Shown: positions 41,809-47,075 of the stretch, piece after piece
How the letters are laid out: every line of letters begins with the position of its first letter
How positions within the stretch are numbered: the first letter of the stretch is position 1
Origin: Phoronis australis
Taxonomy: Eukaryota > Phoronida > Phoronidae
NCBI GenBank assembly: GCA_002633005.1
Contig: NMRA01000424.1
Location: 154,593 to 201,667 of the forward strand
Length of the DNA: 47,075 nucleotides
Reading direction: 5' to 3'
The notes under the pieces: model-generated
Seen by the model: the letters and a program-made list of their open reading frames with translations, nothing else
What the model was told of the DNA's origin: nothing
Database searches by the model: none
Program-made: the position numbers and the translations under genes

Positions 41809-41838
41809 ATGCGTCCACATATAAATATGTGGGCGCAT
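41809..41838. repeat. Terminal hairpin of the repeat block
   Basis: ATGCGTCCACATA and TATGTGGGCGCAT pair at 12 of 13 positions around the loop TAAA. The right arm is also the mate of the left-end inverted repeat at 40391. Confidence 0.85.
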
Positions 41839-44800
41839 AAAAAGGGGTATGTACACTACATCACGAATTCTGCATCACTTGGTAACATAATGTTGTAAAG
41901 TCATTAATTTTTCTTTGGTGATAATAAGCACCATGTTGTTATTTAAAAGGCAACAATTTCATTTGCAATGAGCATTTGTGTTACTGAATTCCACATGGGG
42001 GTACGTACACTACATTTTGTTAGCTTTTTTGGCCCATTTTCAACATAGCAGAACTCCGTCAATATCCAAACTTCTGGTTTGTTTAGATATTGAATAATTT
42101 GCTGTGTTGCTTAACATATTCAGCAGTTCTTATTATTACAGAGTGTGAACTTTAGTTTTTAACCTTCTTTACAATACGTGACGGTTAGAAACACAGAATT
42201 CATAAATTTCGTAACGAGTGCCTCTTTTATGATGAACCCTGCCATTTCAATGATTCAGTACAGCTTCATCTAAGTGATTCTGAAAGTCACTCAAGTTATT
42301 CCCAGTCATATCTAAGCAATTGCTTACTTCATAAAATAAAATTTTCTACTGTTGACAGTTAAAAATTGTAATTTCCAAAATGGCCACTCGTAATGGTAAA
42401 AATGCATGAAATTTATAGACAAAAACATGCATAAATTTCTCAAACATTGTCCGATTTTGATGATTCTTTTTTTAATTTGCACAACTAAACAATTCTTTGC
42501 ATATGAGATTCAGTTGGCACTTGGTTACTAACACAGTCGACTCTCGAATATGGACCTTGATTGTGATTTAGCCATTACCCAAAAATATTAAAGACAGGTA
42601 CATAGGACATTGCACTTCAAGCCCCACTTTTGTCTTTTGAAGACGTCTAGAGCTGAGTTCGAAAAACATGAAAGTCCATTGAATTACTTGAATGGAGGCA
42701 CAAGGGAATGAGCCCAGGTGCGCAAGGTCAAGAGAGGGTCAAAATATGTACAAAAATAGTCTGGCATAGAGTGGGCCTGTCATCTAACCTTCTGATAAGA
42801 CCAAACAGAACTCAGTCGAAAGTTCAACCAGCCCATGAAAATAATCTACAACACCTATAAATAGGCCCTAATCACAACTGATCTCATTTTGAAGATAAAA
42901 GTTTACCCGAACATAAAACACATAAAATGACCATCAACTGGACAAACTGAATTGTTTAGCTCATGAAAAGAGAGAAAATAAAAACAAACTTGTCTTTAGG
43001 TACCGATCCCTTAATCAACTTGTGACATTACTTAGACATCTGTTTTTAGTTTAAAGTGATTCTGGTAGTAAAGAAATGCAATAACTGTTGTGAAAATGAC
43101 CTTCACAAACAGCGCCACCTGTCCAACTACAACGCTAGCGTTTTCACCGCTGAAAAACTAAAATGAGGATAAACTCACCAATTTTGCACAAAAATAACTG
43201 CCAAAATTACGCGTTTCCATTTTTTATGGGCTTCTAACGTTGTGCATGCCCACAAAATTTCAAATTATTGCATCACCTGGTCGTAGCTAGAATTACTCGG
43301 TTGACGCTACATAACTTTCACAGCAAAATGAGTAAGTACAGTTTCGCTTGTCTGCCATACGTCTAACTTGGTGACACTTTTATTTATTAGTGTTTTCGCT
43401 ACTACTATGATCAAGTACGTGCTGCCAATTTATAAATTTCAATTTACCTAGGAAAGAAAAATGTCAAGAGTTTCCCAAATGTCATTCCAAGAAATCATTT
43501 GATGATGCCATTGTGTAAAAAATGATTGACTGATTGAAACACATCAAGGGATTTAGCAACCAGGCGACAATCTGTCGATGAAGCGGAAAAAACAGGCCTG
43601 AACAAAACGAAATACACAATGAGATTGTAAAAGAATCGATTGTGTCTACCTCCAGCTGGCTTTAAAATAAACAAACACCAGGCAAAACGAACACACAGTC
43701 AATGCAGCCCAGTATTAGCTTACTGACTATTATACCACAAATAATAGCAGCCATCAACACAGCCAGTGATATATCTGTGAGAAAACATGTAAGCACAACA
43801 GAAACTGTAAACCTACATCACAACCCAGGGTGAAACCAGCGAGGAAAAACTCCGGTGTTATCTTTCATAATAGAACGAGACCTGACAAACATTCACCACA
43901 TATTTTTAGAGGGCTGTATAAGCCCCAGATTATGAATATCCGGTACAGGAAAAAACTGGTCGTGGCTTCCTCATACTTCCAGAGCGAAGACAAGTAGAAC
44001 GTAAGTGCTTAAAGCACTTCAGGTGCAAGTGATGATAAAAAGTGGGCCTTTTTTTCAAAATGTTGCGCCCAGCAGTCTTAGTGTAATTATGTATTATGTA
44101 ACATATGAAACAGAACCCCGCAAGGGAAATCGAAAAAAGAACAGTCATGTTCGTGTAAAAGTTGCGTTTTTATTTAAAAATTCCATACAAAATGGTACTC
44201 TGACAAAGACTTCAAACAGACACTTCAGCTATGATAGAATAAGAATAGACTGGCTTAAGTTGATTAGAATCTCGCATTTTTGGAAGAGTGCTGCGTTTTA
44301 TAAGATGCACCTGGTGAGCGCACTGATGCAATGTACTTGTTCCTTTTAATTTTTTATGTGATAATGACGCAACGGTGCAGTCCCGGAATATCCCTCTCAA
44401 TTGTGGTTCGTTAAACTCATAAAATTAACTTTAATCAGCGAGAGAAGAGTGTATGCTGGAAAAGTACTAATAATATTGTGGTGCACTGCTTTAAATCAAA
44501 GTCAACATGGATTTCATGACAATAACAAATGGAACAACCGGGAACTTAAAAATCAGATTACCAACACAGGCAACCGAATGGCATCCAAGACACAGCAAAA
44601 ACTTTACATTACGTTCAAATCTTGTTTGTGCACTAATTTTGCACTGTGTTTATGAAAATTGGTTCGTAAGATTAATCGCTCCATTTCTTTGCCTTATTTT
44701 GTAAACCTAATGTGCTGCTTATATACGGCAGTTTCAATGTTTTGTCAGAAAATCAAGAACTGTAAACCCCACATTCTGGCTACTGCACACGTCATTACGT

Positions 44801-46494
44801 CAAGCGATGATAAAAACTGAAAAAACTTTGATTCCGCGGCAATTGTTAGTAGCATAATTCCTCACCCATTGAGCACACAATAAGGTTCACAAGTGAAATT
44901 CTATTTCACCACAATTCTCCACAAAACTAGTGCTTAAGAAAATTTTAGTATCAATGAAAGTCTATCATTAGGGTGGTTTGTACTGTGTTGATATCGTACA
45001 ACAACTTTGGTAAATTTCCGTTATTTGCCGTAATCCTCCATTGAAAAATCGAAAAATGACAATTTAGGCAATTATATTTGAGCCAAATAAGTGGACATCT
45101 ATCGCTACTCCCCTGTGAATGCACAGCCATTACTTTCCCAGTGAGATGTAATTTGGCTACCAAATCAATATCTGTATCACACACATGGAGAAAACCTTCC
45201 CTCCCCCAGGAAACAGCTGATGGCTGCTCAGGTGTCCAATTGACTAATTAACGCTGTGATTAATGATCAGGTGTTACCTTGAATAACTAATTAGGACAAT
45301 CCCTACAGATTGAATTGCACCACGTATTAGATAGTTTGTTCATTTGTAACCACCACCACCACCACCAGGGGGCTCTCTTCCCCCATGTATCAAGGGTGAT
45401 GCAGTAGCATTATTCAAAATCCAGACCAATATCAGAAATACCCGGCAGACTGAAAAAAGAGACTGTAACCGAGACAACATCATAGGATGAAAGATCTCAA
45501 CTCCAGGACAACAGTGATCCCAGAGCCAGGGGTGATAAAATACCCATTGGAATAGGCAGCACATTACTACCCACTCTTCCGCCTGGGGGCACTCAACCAC
45601 TAGGTACTAAAACCAGTGCTTCACAGTACCTCCAAACATCCTGTTTACAATGGGTAACACAAAAGGTACCCACTCAACAAAGGGCTATATGGCTAAGGAG
45701 TGGTGCTGGTTGTGCCAACATGTGATTTGCTATTAAGAAAAACCACTAACATGAGGGTATTGTTTGTGAATCCCACACTTTTAGAGAGTTTCAAAGCATC
45801 TTTGTGACAAATGCTGTTCATAATTACTTGTCAAAGACAACAATCCCAAATTTAACTTGGAAGCCACACATTTTCTACAGGGAACCACTGTAGGGATCTT
45901 GGCTAAACTTTGCTGAGACACTTGTGCGGATTTCAATTCTCTATACCACACAATCAAAAATTTGTTGTCAAGATTAGAAGCTGACAGAACTCCCAATTGC
46001 TTGAAGCATACCTCGGAGCACATCACCAAGCTAAATGCCATAGTACTGGGATTAAGTACACACCTGTGGCACAAATTACCGTCGACAAATCAGAAATGGG
46101 CATGTAATAAAAAATAAATGAATATTTAGCTATGATTATTTCCAACACTCGTAGGTTTTTGCACTGACTGCAATTGAACATCAGCCAGAAATGCTACTCT
46201 TGACAATTTTGGCATTTTGTAATCACACAAATCACATCCCCAAGACATCGGCAATGCACAGAAATAAATAACAATCCAGCGAATGGCAAAGCATCAAGTG
46301 ATATGTTATTGCGTGCCACGCCACCAGTCTGATAGAGTTGACAACTTTTGCCTCATTTTGACTAAAGGTATAACTTCTAAGATCTTTTGATGAAATAGGT
46401 TTTTTATACTTTGTGACGATGTTGAGCAGCTAAAAATTCACTAACTACGAACTTGTTTGTAATTGTTGACTATGACATTACAACCTTTATCAAC
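41839..46494. other. AT-rich flank without recognisable genes
   Basis: I see no exon set, known domain or strong repeat apart from a (CCA)n tract near 45350. Open frames up to 114 codons (44005-44349) have AT-driven composition and no motifs. Confidence 0.4.
45350..45373 (+). promoter_or_regulatory. (CCA)n tract ending in a CTCF-like box
   Basis: A short ACC/CCA microsatellite runs into CCACCAGGGGGC (45362-45373), a 12 of 12 match to CCASYAGRKGGC. The microsatellite alone could create part of the match. Confidence 0.35.
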
Positions 46495-46621
46495 GGGTCT
46501 TTTTCAACGAGTGGATTACCTGCGCTTGGTTTGACCAAGGTCTACAGCTCCCTCTGGTGTATGACCCCATTTCAGATCTGGGTCAACAAAGTGCGGGTAA
46601 TCCACTGGTTCAAAAATACCC
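46495..46621. mobile_element. Compact MITE with long terminal inverted repeats
   Basis: The left arm (GGGTCTTTTTCAACGAGTGG and onward, from 46495) and the inverted right arm (GGGTATTTTTGAACCAGTGG and onward, from 46621) match at 28 of the first 33 positions, including the shared block AGTGGATTACC. Pairing continues weakly to the GTTTGACC/GTTGACCC region. The whole element is about 127 bp with a short spacer. Confidence 0.75.
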
Positions 46622-47075
46622 TTGGATGAGAGTCAACTAGGAACAAGTTTCAGTAAGTGCATTTGCAAGACCCTGATTACACGCCCAATGGCAGTGTATG
46701 GATAGACTCTCACCCCACTCCAGTAATAACTGGTGAAAATATTGGCCCAGGGCATGCATTAGTAGCAATCAGCAGAAAATAAAGTTCTCTGGGACTTGCA
46801 TAATATTACACAAGCAGGTGGGCATACCTAAACACAGCATTCTGAATGACCTCCATTGAATGACCTATTGTTGCCTGGCTGTTATGTAACACTTGAATTC
46901 TAGTGCAAAAGGTTATGCAGGGCTTGATAAGCTCAGTGATCTAACCAGAACTCTTAGGTCACCACATGGGAAATGGGCCTTGGCTAAAACAAGGAAGCCT
47001 TGTAAGGAGGCGAGGCCAGGGGAGGGGACTGAAAAAATTCCAGACCCTCCAAACAAACCACTAGGGGGGGGGGGG
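46622..47075. other. Right edge of the window
   Basis: No gene seen. The window ends in a purine-rich stretch and a G run of at least 11 bases, which may mark a sequence or assembly edge. Confidence 0.4.

Larger units (their letters stand above)
40391..41838 (+). mobile_element. Repeat block with a ladder of CTCF-like boxes, bounded by 11-bp inverted ends
   Basis: ATGCGCCCACA at 40391-40401 is repeated inverted (TGTGGGCGCAT) at 41828-41838. Inside, two full copies (from 40762 and 41199) and a partial third copy (from 41649) form a tandem repeat of about 437-450 bp. Each copy holds three boxes of the CCACTAGGNGGC type. Each box is followed by a segment like AATTTCATGAAAATCC and a GCGCAAAAAA-like tail. 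The right end has GGACGGACG runs and a hairpin. No protein is encoded. Phrases of this kind are familiar from dispersed repeats of marine invertebrates, but I cannot name a family. Confidence 0.75.

Noticed and set aside
40391-41838. CRISPR array
   Set aside because: Units are about 145 and 440 bp, diverged, and in an animal genome. There are no short identical repeats with unique spacers.
44005-44349. 114-codon plus-strand frame
   Set aside because: AT-driven composition, no domain, no splice context.

Overview
This is eukaryotic genomic DNA. Coding sequence lies in short exons joined by GT-AG introns, untranslated regions are long, and the intergenic and intronic DNA is full of transposon relics. 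The gene set (a Pygopus PHD finger, an IVNS1ABP-type BTB-BACK-kelch gene, a PPxY-bearing single-pass membrane protein) and the style of the repeats suggest a bilaterian animal, most likely a marine invertebrate. I cannot name the phylum or species from sequence alone. Two single N bases beside cytosine runs mark a draft assembly.

Layout. About 1.2-1.75 kb, plus strand: last coding exon of pygopus with the complete C-terminal PHD finger, followed by a long AT-rich 3' UTR ending by about 2.2 or 4.55 kb. 6.6-13.4 kb, minus strand and convergent with pygopus: a complete 351-residue type I membrane protein in four coding exons with matching phases, plus a probable 5' UTR exon. A CRE fused to an octamer motif sits just upstream. 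13.4-18.2 kb: a CpG-containing intergenic stretch with inverted-repeat elements and no convincing gene. 18.2-32.9 kb, minus strand: the complete 12-exon coding sequence of an IVNS1ABP orthologue. I read 686 codons with every splice phase consistent; the order is BTB, BACK, linker, six kelch repeats. Its introns hold a tRNA-like sequence, a possible frame-breaking cassette exon and several hairpins. 32.9-47.1 kb: 5' intron and upstream DNA, with a hAT-like element (about 1 kb), a candidate 5' UTR exon near 38.6 kb, a G-rich tract, and a repeat block at 40.4-41.8 kb. The rest of that end is AT-rich with no recognisable gene.

Functional reading. Pygopus is the Wnt/beta-catenin nuclear co-activator that reads methylated H3K4. 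The IVNS1ABP family links actin and Cullin-3 ubiquitin biology. The PPxY protein should recruit WW-domain proteins such as Nedd4-type ligases. Nothing in the sequence shows that the three genes work together.

Most unusual feature. The 40.4-41.8 kb block carries a head-to-tail ladder of eight boxes resembling the CTCF core motif (CCASYAGRKGGC), all in one orientation. Seven of them are spaced about 140-160 bp apart, inside a higher-order repeat of about 440 bp. An 11-bp inverted repeat and a terminal hairpin bound the block.
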